Shown: positions 26,134-34,077 of the stretch, one piece after another
How the letters are laid out: each line of letters opens with the position of its first letter
Numbering within the stretch: the stretch's first letter is position 1
Origin: Larkinella arboricola
Lineage (GTDB): Bacteria > Bacteroidota > Bacteroidia > Cytophagales > Spirosomataceae
Direction of reading: 5' to 3'
Length of the DNA: 64,000 bases
Assembly: GCF_003259745.1 (NCBI RefSeq)
Contig: NZ_QLMC01000009.1
Span: 53,031-117,030 of the forward strand
The notes under the pieces: generated by a model
Told to the model about the DNA's origin: nothing
Seen by the model: the letters and a program-made list of their open reading frames with translations, nothing else
The model's database searches: none
Position numbers and translations under genes: made by a program

Positions 26134-26146
26134 GGCTCGTCAGTGA

Positions 26147-29100
26147 TTAAAAGGTCGCTCTCAAACCGATCGTGTAAGTGCGCGGATTCGGGTAGGCGTA
26201 GAAGTCAATCCCGCTCCGGGCGATGTTGTCACCCGTGGTTGTTCCCTCTGGATCATAACCGGGATACTTCGTGAACGTAAACAGGTTGGTAGCGTCCAGG
26301 TAGACAGAAACGGCCTGTACCTTCAGCTTGCTGACCAGCGGTTGCGGGAAGGCATACGCCAGGTTGACGTTCCGGACGCGGATATAGGAGCCGTCGAACA
26401 GATTCTTGGTTGTTCCGGCGCCGAACCCAAAGGCGTAGTCGTTCCGGATGGCGCGTGATATTATACCATTGCCGGGGTCTGCTTCTGATTTCCAGCGGTC
26501 TGCCACGAGGCTCAACTGGTTTTGAACCCCGGCTCCGTTCTGTATAATTTCTCCACCCTGATAATAAATTTCGTTCCCCTGCGACCCGTTCAGGCTGATG
26601 TTCAGCGAGAAACCTTTGTAGGAAAACCGGTTACCCAATCCCCACGTAAAATCCGGCCAGGGTGTTCCCACAATCGTGCGGTCGTTCTGGGTAATGGTGC
26701 CGTTGCCGTCGGCATCTTCATACTTGTAGTCGCCGGGCTGTACGCGCGGGTGCTGTTTCGGGTTGGCATCCACCTCGGCCTGGTTCTGGAATACGCCCAG
26801 AATGTTGAGCAAGCGGAAGCTGGAAATCGGATACCCCACCTGCGCTACCTGGTAATCGGAGGTTTGAAGCCGGGCAGTTTCGGAGTTCAAGGCCAGCACT
26901 TTGTTGCGGTTCCAACTGATGTTGAAATCCGTATTCCATTGAAAACCGCCTTTGCGAATATTCTCCGAATTGATCGTCAGCTCAATTCCCTTGTTTTCGA
27001 TTTCCCCGATGTTCTGAAGCGAGCTGCTGAAACCGGAGGCTGCGGGCAGAATGACGTTCAGCAGCAGGTCTTTTTTGTGGGTCCGGTACGCATCAAAGAC
27101 GAACGACAGGCGGTTGTTGAACAGGGCCAGATCAAGGCCGAGGTTGGTTTGTACGGATTGCTCCCAGGTCAGCACGCTGTTGGCGAGACTGCTGGGCACG
27201 ACGCCCGAAATCACGTTACCGCCGGTGACGTGGCGCGAGATGTTGAGCAAGCCCTGGCTGGCGTAGTTGGGAATCAGGTTGTTCCCGGAAATTCCGTAGC
27301 TGGCCCGGATTTTCAGGTCGCTGATGAACGAAACCGGTTTCAGGAACTCCTCGTCGGACATACGCCAGGCTGCCGAAAACGACGGGAAGGTACCCCAGCG
27401 GTTTTCGCGGCCAAACCGTGAACTGCCGTCCTGCCGGACTGTGGCGGTGAACAGGTATTTACCCGCCAGCGTATAGTTCACGCGGGCCAGCCACGACAGC
27501 ATCGACCACTCGCTTTTGTAGTTGGTACCGGACGTAACGGCCCCCGCGGCCAGATAAGGCACGTAATCCGTCGGGAAGTCGATGGCACCAGCTTGCAGGA
27601 TTTCGTCGGTATTTTTCTGGATGGTGTAGCCAATCAGGGCGTCCAGTTCGTGCTTTTCACCGTAGCGGTGCCGGTAATTCAAGGTGTTCTCATTCAGCCA
27701 GTTCAGGCTTTTGACTTCCGTTACCCCGGCAGTGGCCGCTCCGTTGCGACTGGTAGCCAGCCCGACTTTCGAGGATTTCCACAGGCGGGTGATGTTGTTG
27801 GAGTAGTTGACACCTACGGATGTCTTAAACACCAAGCCGTTGGCGATTTCGTATTGCAGGTAATTGTTGGTGAATACGTTGGTGTTGTTTCGTTTATCCG
27901 AAAACTCGGCGGCAATAATCAGCGGGTGTTCGACCGGAATCCCCGTGGGGTCAGAGAATTCTGAATAATAGTTGCCGTTGGCGTCGTAGATCGGAATGGT
28001 CGGGTCGCTGGCTAAAGCCGCCGAGATCAGGCCCCGGTGTTGCAGGTGGCCTTCCGCCCGCGCAAAATTGCCGTACGAATGGGCGCCGGAAAACGACGCG
28101 CCGAGTTTCAGCCGCTGGCTCAGTTGGGCGTCGATGTTGGTCCGGAGCGTGAATTTCTTGAAGTCCGAGCCGATGATAATACCCTTCTGGTCGTAGAAAC
28201 CGCCTGAGACATAATAACCGACATCCCGGCTGGTGCCGCTGGCCGAGAGCTGGTAATTCTGTACCAGACCGGGCCGGAAGATTACGTCCTGCCAGTCAGT
28301 GCCGCCGGATATTTGGTCCGGATTGCGGAAGGATGGTTTGACCTGCGTGGCCGTGCTGCGGATGTTGTTTGGATCGGAGGCTTTTCCCCCCGAAAATACC
28401 CAGGCGTTGTCCCGGCCATCGGCCACGAATTCGGCGTATTCACGCGGAGAAAGGAGGTCCAGTTTTTTCGCCAGTTGTTGAACCCCGGTCGAATGCTCGA
28501 AGCTGATGGTCGGTTTGCTCTGCTTGCCGCGTTTGGTCGTAATGATCACGACCCCGTTGGCCCCGCGCGAACCGTAGATGGCCGTCGCTGAGGCATCTTT
28601 CAGAACCTGAATCGATTCAATATCGGAGGGGTTGATGGTACTCAGCGGGTTAATCCGGTTGGCCGAACTGCTGTTGGCAATACCGCTGGCCGAATAGGAG
28701 CTGGACGCAAACGTACTCAGGTCGGAGCCGCCCCCGCCCGTACCGATGGCATAACCGTCGACCACGTACAACGGGGAGTTACCGCCCGTAATCGAGCTGA
28801 TCCCGCGGATGACGACGTTGACGTTACCACCCGGCGCGCCCGACGTCTGCGAAATCTGCACCCCGGCTACCTTGCCCTGCATCATCTGATCGACGCTCGT
28901 GGCTGAAGGTACTGGCACTAGATCCTTGCTGGAGAGGTTGACAATCGAGCCGGTCAGGTCCTTTTTGCGCTGGGTTCCGTACCCGACCACCACCACATCC
29001 TGCAACTGCTGTTGGTCGGTTTTCAGCGCCACGTTAATGGTAGAACGGTTTCCGATGGCTACTTCCTGCGGGGCATACCCGATGAAGCTGATAACGAGGG

Positions 29101-29341
29101 TCGCGTTCGGCGAAACCGTCAGACGGAAGCCGCCTTCCGCATCAGCCGCGGTGCCGTTGGTGGTGCCTTTTTCGGTAACGGTGGCACCCACGAGGGCCTG
29201 CCCGTCTTCTTCGGCCGTTACTTTTCCGCTAATGGTAACTTTGGCGGTCGATTGGGCAGCCGCCTGGTAGGCAATGGCTAAAACGCTCAGCATACTGCCA
29301 ATCACCAGCAGACGCAGACGTTGGAATAGATAACACTTCAT
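26147..29341 (-). CDS. SusC/RagA-type TonB-dependent outer-membrane transporter, locus 1
   Basis: About 1064 residues from the ATG at 29341, chosen because it gives a clean signal peptide (MKCYLFQRLRLLVIGSML, cleavage after YQAAAQ) and a 37-bp gap after the isomerase gene. An in-frame start at 29389 would overlap that gene. The order is a carboxypeptidase-D-like beta-sandwich (VSGKVTAEE-like, DAEGGFRLTV), the TonB/plug segment (VVVVGYGTQRKKDLTGSI), plug domain (VLKDASATAIYGSRGANGVV) and a long beta-barrel ending KPGYDP-like with terminal TYTIGLRATF. There is no STN domain, so regulation is not by a FecR relay. It imports oligosaccharides together with the adjacent SusD. Confidence 0.95.
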   Translation of the reverse strand: MKCYLFQRLRLLVIGSMLSVLAIAYQAAAQSTAKVTISGKVTAEEDGQALVGATVTEKGTTNGTAADAEGGFRLTVSPNATLVISFIGYAPQEVAIGNRSTINVALKTDQQQLQDVVVVGYGTQRKKDLTGSIVNLSSKDLVPVPSATSVDQMMQGKVAGVQISQTSGAPGGNVNVVIRGISSITGGNSPLYVVDGYAIGTGGGGSDLSTFASSSYSASGIANSSSANRINPLSTINPSDIESIQVLKDASATAIYGSRGANGVVIITTKRGKQSKPTISFEHSTGVQQLAKKLDLLSPREYAEFVADGRDNAWVFSGGKASDPNNIRSTATQVKPSFRNPDQISGGTDWQDVIFRPGLVQNYQLSASGTSRDVGYYVSGGFYDQKGIIIGSDFKKFTLRTNIDAQLSQRLKLGASFSGAHSYGNFARAEGHLQHRGLISAALASDPTIPIYDANGNYYSEFSDPTGIPVEHPLIIAAEFSDKRNNTNVFTNNYLQYEIANGLVFKTSVGVNYSNNITRLWKSSKVGLATSRNGAATAGVTEVKSLNWLNENTLNYRHRYGEKHELDALIGYTIQKNTDEILQAGAIDFPTDYVPYLAAGAVTSGTNYKSEWSMLSWLARVNYTLAGKYLFTATVRQDGSSRFGRENRWGTFPSFSAAWRMSDEEFLKPVSFISDLKIRASYGISGNNLIPNYASQGLLNISRHVTGGNVISGVVPSSLANSVLTWEQSVQTNLGLDLALFNNRLSFVFDAYRTHKKDLLLNVILPAASGFSSSLQNIGEIENKGIELTINSENIRKGGFQWNTDFNISWNRNKVLALNSETARLQTSDYQVAQVGYPISSFRLLNILGVFQNQAEVDANPKQHPRVQPGDYKYEDADGNGTITQNDRTIVGTPWPDFTWGLGNRFSYKGFSLNISLNGSQGNEIYYQGGEIIQNGAGVQNQLSLVADRWKSEADPGNGIISRAIRNDYAFGFGAGTTKNLFDGSYIRVRNVNLAYAFPQPLVSKLKVQAVSVYLDATNLFTFTKYPGYDPEGTTTGDNIARSGIDFYAYPNPRTYTIGLRATF

Positions 29342-29378
29342 AGGAAAAGGGTTTAGATGGGTTTGTTTACTCGATGAA

Positions 29379-30872
29379 TTATCGCACAATCACAGATTCA
29401 ATTTTCAGATAATCCGCAATTTTCTGAATCGTTTCGGCGTGGTGACCGACTCCCAGGGCAAAATGATGCGTCGGTCCTTCCTTGATCCAGCGTTTCAGGA
29501 AAGTGCGCACATCCGGTTTAAAAAAACCACGGGTATTGGTGTTACCGGTCGGCGGAATAGGGCCTTCCAGCGATTCACCTTCGGCGATGACGAATTTCAT
29601 TTTTCCGTCAAACGTGGAGCTGATACTGAGCATGGTAATCGGTCCCTGCTTGATTTTGAATTCGACACCCGCGCCGAAACCGGGTTTGCCGTGGTATTTT
29701 TTCAGACTACGCAGAACGGGCTGGCCGTCGGCAATAGCAATGTTATGTGGCCCGTCGTGGCCGACGAGGACGAAATCTTCCTTGAAATCAACGGGGTGGA
29801 ATTCGGCGAAGCTGCCCCCGATGCCGAGCCGTTCCATGATGAGCATGGCAATACAGGTTTTCAGGTCCGATTCGCCACACATCGGAAAACCCGCGCCCTG
29901 CAACAGCGAATTGCCGATGATCAGGTTCGACATGACCACCCGCGTATCGCTGTCGTCGGGGCCATCGTAGTAATACGCCAGACCGTCCAGTTTTTTCACC
30001 TGAATGAATTTTTCCAGCGCCACAGCCGCCCGGGCCGCAATGTACAGGTCGGAATCCCGCAGTTTCTCGGAAATAGGGTCAGAAACCGGGTCGGGTGTAT
30101 CGAAATAAGACAGAATGCGCTCCTTGACGGCGTCAATTTCCTGCTCGGTTGCTTTTTGATACTGGGAGACAATTTCGTGCGCTTCACACTGAACGATGTG
30201 CGGACCGAAGTGAGCTGTCAGCATGGTTGAGTCCGAATGCATGTCTAGCATGGCCTCGATGGGGTGACCAATGTGCCCGATGCGGGACGTTTTCAGATCG
30301 TGCAGTACGGCGGCAATCCGGCAATACGTTTCAATTTCAGCATCTGCGGCCGGGTCGTCGTGCAGTGTACCAATGATGGTGTCGGGTACTTTTTTACCCA
30401 TCCGAACGGCAACCCCGGCAAACTCGGGCAGCGAACAGATGTCATCGTTGTACAACTGCATGTAGGTGGACGCCCGGCTGTAATCCATTGCCTTATCGGG
30501 CTGGAGGGCCACCAGAACAATCGGAACGTCGATGCTTTTGATGATGACTCCAAACGTGCTGGAAGTGGCGTAGGTGAGCATGTCGCAGAAAATCAGGTCG
30601 AGGTTGGCTGCCTGGAGTTTAGGCACCATCTCGTAGGCTTTGGTGGCATCGTCGACCAGACCAAAATCGACGATTTCGGCCGAATCAAGTGCTTCGATTT
30701 TCTGGATCAAAACCGCCTGCTTTTGCATCATATCGTCGAGCAGACCCTCAAACTGACTCCAGTATTTGAAGTAGCCCACCCCAAACACACCGATTCGCGG
30801 ACGTGTTTTTTTTCGCTTTGCATACACCGCTCCGTTTTCGGACACTACTTCGTTCAGAAGTTCCTTTGCCAT
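29379..30872 (-). CDS. L-arabinose/L-fucose isomerase-family protein
   Basis: A 497-residue cytoplasmic protein without a signal peptide. It follows the AraA/FucI-like fold: an N-terminal Rossmann-type domain (RPRIGVFGVGYFKYWSQF) and long middle domains with conserved metal-site candidates (GHIGHPIEAMLDMHSD, VQCEAHEI, GESDLKTCIAML, and the C-terminal THHFALGVGHHAE). Such enzymes isomerise an aldose to a ketose with a divalent metal. The branch is annotated only to family level, so the substrate (arabinose, fucose, rhamnose-related or other) is open. Between MFS transporter and SusC, it likely handles the first cytoplasmic step for the released sugar. Confidence 0.8.
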   Translation of the reverse strand: MAKELLNEVVSENGAVYAKRKKTRPRIGVFGVGYFKYWSQFEGLLDDMMQKQAVLIQKIEALDSAEIVDFGLVDDATKAYEMVPKLQAANLDLIFCDMLTYATSSTFGVIIKSIDVPIVLVALQPDKAMDYSRASTYMQLYNDDICSLPEFAGVAVRMGKKVPDTIIGTLHDDPAADAEIETYCRIAAVLHDLKTSRIGHIGHPIEAMLDMHSDSTMLTAHFGPHIVQCEAHEIVSQYQKATEQEIDAVKERILSYFDTPDPVSDPISEKLRDSDLYIAARAAVALEKFIQVKKLDGLAYYYDGPDDSDTRVVMSNLIIGNSLLQGAGFPMCGESDLKTCIAMLIMERLGIGGSFAEFHPVDFKEDFVLVGHDGPHNIAIADGQPVLRSLKKYHGKPGFGAGVEFKIKQGPITMLSISSTFDGKMKFVIAEGESLEGPIPPTGNTNTRGFFKPDVRTFLKRWIKEGPTHHFALGVGHHAETIQKIADYLKIESVIVR

Positions 30873-30903
30873 TTGATTTAAGTTATTTCTTTTTTTTAAT
30901 TAG

Positions 30904-30918
30904 TTAACGCACTAAGTT
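30904..30918. promoter_or_regulatory. Candidate operator (15-bp word shared with the MFS promoter)
   Basis: TTAACGCACTAAGTT occurs here, 32 bp upstream of the isomerase start, and again at 32230-32244 over the MFS promoter. Here the right half of the palindrome is degenerate (TTGATGAGC). The exact 15-base match in two upstream regions of one locus argues for a common DNA-binding regulator. Confidence 0.5.
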
Positions 30919-30961
30919 GATGAGCGTATAATTTTCCCGCTTAGGGGAAGACTCTGGTTGA

Positions 30962-32224
30962 TTACGGAATACGAGTTGAAATGTCTTCCTGAATTACATG
31001 GGCCTGTCCTTCTTCAAACAGCGGTTTAATACGCGGAATAAGCCAGATCAACAACGCAAAGGCTAGGGGATAGAGCAGCCCCGAAGCAATCCAGAGTGGC
31101 CGGTATGAATACTGCTCGATAACAACCCCCATCAGTGGATTGAGCAGCAAGCCGGAGACCGCACCCGCCGTACCGGACAAGCCAACGACCGTGGAAGTCG
31201 CTTTTTGCCCGAACATATCCGAAATGGCCGTGATGTAATTGGTAATCCAGAAACCGTGGGCAAACATGAAAACCGCCATCAGCCCCACCGCTACGCCAAC
31301 GGAGGATACCCATTCAATGGCCGGTGCCGCTAACGTCAGCAGAGCTGCAATGCCCATAACGGTTTTCCGCGCTTTGTTGATGGAAAAGCCGCCCGCAATC
31401 AGTTTACCGGAGAACCAGCCGCCTATCACATTGGAAATACCCAGGGCCAGAAACGGTATCCAGAACAGATTACCGATTTCTTCAAAAGACACCCCCCGCA
31501 CCGAACTGAGGTATTTGGGTATCCAGAACATCATAAAATAAAAGACCGGATCGAGCAGAAACCGAATCAGAATAAATACCCAGGTTGGCCGTTTTTGCAA
31601 TAAGGTCAGAAAGGGTACGGTATCCTGTTTGGTTGTGCTAATCGGTTCCTCGACGGCCATGTCGGTTTTCTTCCAGGGAATCAGCAGCCAGATCACAACC
31701 CAGGCGATGCCAACCAAACCGGGAATCAGAAAGCCGCCCCGCCAGCCGTAATTTGCAGATAACCAGATGGTGAGGGGAGGGGCCACCACCGCGCCGATGG
31801 CCGATCCGCCGATGGCAATGCCGTTGGCCAGTGCCCGTTCTTTTTTGTCGAACCAGCGGTAAACCGTCCAGGCCGCCCCCGGAAAGCAGCCGCCTTCGCC
31901 CATGCCGAGGAAAAAGCGGTAGGTCAGCAGTTGCGTAAAGCTGGTCATGACCGCGTGCAGGCTGTTGGCCACCGACCACACACCTACCGAGAGCGCCAAA
32001 CCGATTTTGCCGCCCACCCGGTCGATCAGCCAGCCACCCAGCGTAAACATGATGGCGTAGCTGATCAGAAAGCTGGTGTTGACCATGCCGTACTGCACAT
32101 CCGTGATATGAAATTCCTCCTGAATTTTCAGAATGGCAATCGACAGCACCTGGCGATCCAGAAAACTCAGGCCCGTTGCAATGAATAGTAAAAAGACAAT
32201 AGCCCAGCGTATGTTTTTTCTCAT
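30962..32224 (-). CDS. MFS transporter, sugar-acid (hexuronate/ACS) type
   Basis: A 420-residue inner-membrane protein with about 12 membrane helices. The opening (FLLFIATGLSFLDRQVLSIA), the loop motif GGWLIDRVGGKIGLALSV and FFLGMGEGGCFPGAAWTVYRWF are typical of the anion:cation symporter branch that includes hexuronate transporters. In this block it is the promoter-proximal gene, followed after 89 bp by the isomerase. It would take the released monosaccharide or sugar acid into the cytoplasm. The exact substrate is inferred from family only. Confidence 0.88.
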   Translation of the reverse strand: MRKNIRWAIVFLLFIATGLSFLDRQVLSIAILKIQEEFHITDVQYGMVNTSFLISYAIMFTLGGWLIDRVGGKIGLALSVGVWSVANSLHAVMTSFTQLLTYRFFLGMGEGGCFPGAAWTVYRWFDKKERALANGIAIGGSAIGAVVAPPLTIWLSANYGWRGGFLIPGLVGIAWVVIWLLIPWKKTDMAVEEPISTTKQDTVPFLTLLQKRPTWVFILIRFLLDPVFYFMMFWIPKYLSSVRGVSFEEIGNLFWIPFLALGISNVIGGWFSGKLIAGGFSINKARKTVMGIAALLTLAAPAIEWVSSVGVAVGLMAVFMFAHGFWITNYITAISDMFGQKATSTVVGLSGTAGAVSGLLLNPLMGVVIEQYSYRPLWIASGLLYPLAFALLIWLIPRIKPLFEEGQAHVIQEDISTRIP

Positions 32225-32234
32225 GCCCCTTAAC

Positions 32235-32284
32235 GCACTAAGTTAGTGCTGGCAAAGATATACGCTTATTCATTCAAGAATCAA
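32235..32284 (-). promoter_or_regulatory. MFS promoter with overlapping 15-bp palindromic operator
   Basis: On the minus strand, TATCTTTG (32260 to 32253) matches the Bacteroidota -7 consensus TAnnTTTG exactly. A TTG (32284-32282) lies 21 nt upstream as the -33 element. The expected transcription start, about 7 nt downstream, falls inside the palindrome GCACTAAGTTAGTGC (32235-32249; 7-bp arms around one base). A repressor bound there would block initiation. Confidence 0.6.
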
Positions 32285-32433
32285 GAAAATGGTACTTTTT
32301 TTTAATTAAATAGTACGGTATTGCTTCCTAAAGCAAGGTAGTATAGGCTATTGAGGCTTTCTTTAATGAATTGCTCCCCTAAATAAGTTCCTGGCTGAAT
32401 CTGAGCATGGAGCAGACACGCTGCGGCCCCATA

Positions 32434-32484
32434 GGACAGTCCGCCCTGTTCACTTGTCATAAGCGACCAGACGACGGACTGTCC
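32434..32484. terminator. Inverted repeat after the ceramidase-like gene
   Basis: GGACAGTCCG (32434-32443) and CGGACTGTCC (32475-32484) are exact inverted repeats with a 31-nt loop, 39-89 nt downstream of the last gene of the long minus-strand island. It may end that transcript, although the loop is long and no T-run follows. Confidence 0.35.
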
Positions 32485-32522
32485 CAGTTCTTGGTTTCTT
32501 ACCCTGCTGTTGGAGAGAAACT

Positions 32523-34007
32523 TCACTTTTTCATACCATTGAATTGTTCGAGCAGACGCTTTACAATTTTTCTAGACCCTTCGGTCTCGACCCGATTGGT
32601 ACCGAGCCAGGTTTCGTATCCGCCTAACTCATGCTGCTCGGGAGTTGGGAGGTAGCCGTAGCTTCCGTTGGCCAGCTCGATTACAAAGGTCGATTTGAAG
32701 GGGCTTTTGGCCTTGATTTCCAGTCCGGTTTCTGCAAATGTCTCGAACGGAATAGCGGCAATTCCCAGGTCGCCTATTTGCAGGGTCTGCATAACAACGT
32801 TGATCCTGTCGGGCCAGTTTTCCTGAATCTGCGTGATGCGTTTGGCGTACGTAGGCTCCTGTGGATGATGGAGTTTCAACTTTTCGGGATTAGCCAGCAC
32901 CTCCTTCGCCCTTGCCAGCATCGCAGGCGTCGGCTTACGCACCCCAAGATTGAGTTCGCTATACGCTGCGCCCAGCTTCACGTCCGTCTTGTACTTCAAT
33001 TCCTGGCTGCCCTTATACACGGCTTCGGCCACGTCTTTGGCGACCAGTTGCATTTTCTGATAATTACCCATTTTTTGGGCTGGCCCTCTGAAGTCAATGT
33101 TGTTGATATTTCCGGAAGTCCCGTTCGACAGCATCGCCACAAATCCGGGGCCGGTTTGGTCTTTGTCTACCAGTCTGGAGAGATACCCCGCGAAAGCCCC
33201 GAAATAATCGGACGTAATATGATCGGCCGGCACACCGCCTACATAATGCAGCGAATAATTGGCCAGCAGCCCGATAGGCCTTCCGTCCAGCGCCCGTATT
33301 GATACAAAATACAGCTCTGGATCCGTAGGGCCCGCAGGCCGGAGAAGGTCCGGATTTCCGACGCCGGGGTTCATCCTGACTTTATCCTGCCCACCGAATG
33401 GATTCGGAACTCCTTCCTTCATAACCCAACGTCTGTTAAAGACATGCTGCGGGACCTGCACGGAGCCCCAGCCGATTTCGGCAGGCTCTTTCTGATAAAT
33501 GGCCCGCCTTACGCCATCGGCAATCCGTTTTGCTACAAAGGTCTGGTATTCATCCAGGGGTCTGTTGTAATTGAAATTCATACGCTCATCGTCCACACCG
33601 CTCGCGCTTACGCTGGAATGGGTATGCGTGGCCGCCATTAAGACGTTTTCCTTTTTCATGCCGGTTTTTTCCTGAATGAGCTGACGCGCATAGTCGAACA
33701 CTTCCCTGCTAATGTGGAGGTTATCGACAATCACAATCGCGATCTGCTGATGACCGTCATCCAGCACCAGGGATTTGGCATAAAGTTCGTCGTGGATGTA
33801 TTGGGCCTTGGGCGGAATACCGAAGTTGCCGACGATCCCTCCATCCAGAAACGGCGTGATATTACTCAGCGATGCCCCGGCCCGAAGCACGTATTGTCTG
33901 GATTGCGCCCCGGCCCCGGCCATTTGCAGGACCATAAAAAGCAATATCATTACGTACCGGAACTTCGGATTCGTACAAAGCCCTGCATTACAGTTAAGCG
34001 TTTTCAT
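32523..34007 (-). CDS. Ceramidase-like metal-site protein without the catalytic serine motif (copy 1)
   Basis: A 494-residue protein with a Sec-type signal (LQMAGAGAQ). It belongs to the neutral/alkaline ceramidase N-terminal-domain family. The expected zinc-site motifs are present: ATHTHS (about residue 127), LANYSLH, the Glu of IPFETFAETG, and the Tyr of YGYLPTPE. The region corresponding to GDVSPN, which carries the catalytic Ser of true ceramidases, reads GNINNI (about 295). The C-terminal Ig-like domain of full-length ceramidases (about 650-700 residues) is missing. It is therefore unlikely to be a ceramidase. It ends the downstream operon, 70 bp after the cytochrome-fused protein. Its substrate is unknown. 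Confidence 0.82.
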   Translation of the reverse strand: MKTLNCNAGLCTNPKFRYVMILLFMVLQMAGAGAQSRQYVLRAGASLSNITPFLDGGIVGNFGIPPKAQYIHDELYAKSLVLDDGHQQIAIVIVDNLHISREVFDYARQLIQEKTGMKKENVLMAATHTHSSVSASGVDDERMNFNYNRPLDEYQTFVAKRIADGVRRAIYQKEPAEIGWGSVQVPQHVFNRRWVMKEGVPNPFGGQDKVRMNPGVGNPDLLRPAGPTDPELYFVSIRALDGRPIGLLANYSLHYVGGVPADHITSDYFGAFAGYLSRLVDKDQTGPGFVAMLSNGTSGNINNIDFRGPAQKMGNYQKMQLVAKDVAEAVYKGSQELKYKTDVKLGAAYSELNLGVRKPTPAMLARAKEVLANPEKLKLHHPQEPTYAKRITQIQENWPDRINVVMQTLQIGDLGIAAIPFETFAETGLEIKAKSPFKSTFVIELANGSYGYLPTPEQHELGGYETWLGTNRVETEGSRKIVKRLLEQFNGMKK

Positions 34008-34077
34008 GGAGTTTAAGAAGAGTTGATTGGCGAATTATAAGCGGTTTTAGGAGCTAAATGGAAACATCGCTGGGGTT

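Larger units (their letters stand above)
32225..32522. other. Intergenic region holding the locus-1 promoter and an inverted repeat
   Basis: The right-hand part lies downstream of the ceramidase-like gene (32523) and contains a 10-bp perfect inverted repeat; the left-hand part is the MFS promoter. A possible 74-codon GTG frame (32302-32526, -) overlaps the preceding stop but resembles nothing known, so I do not call it. Confidence 0.45.

Noticed and set aside
32302..32526. A 74-codon GTG frame overlapping the stop of the ceramidase-like gene
   Set aside because: The overlap hints at coupling, but the protein resembles nothing known and it covers the inverted repeat at 32434-32484.
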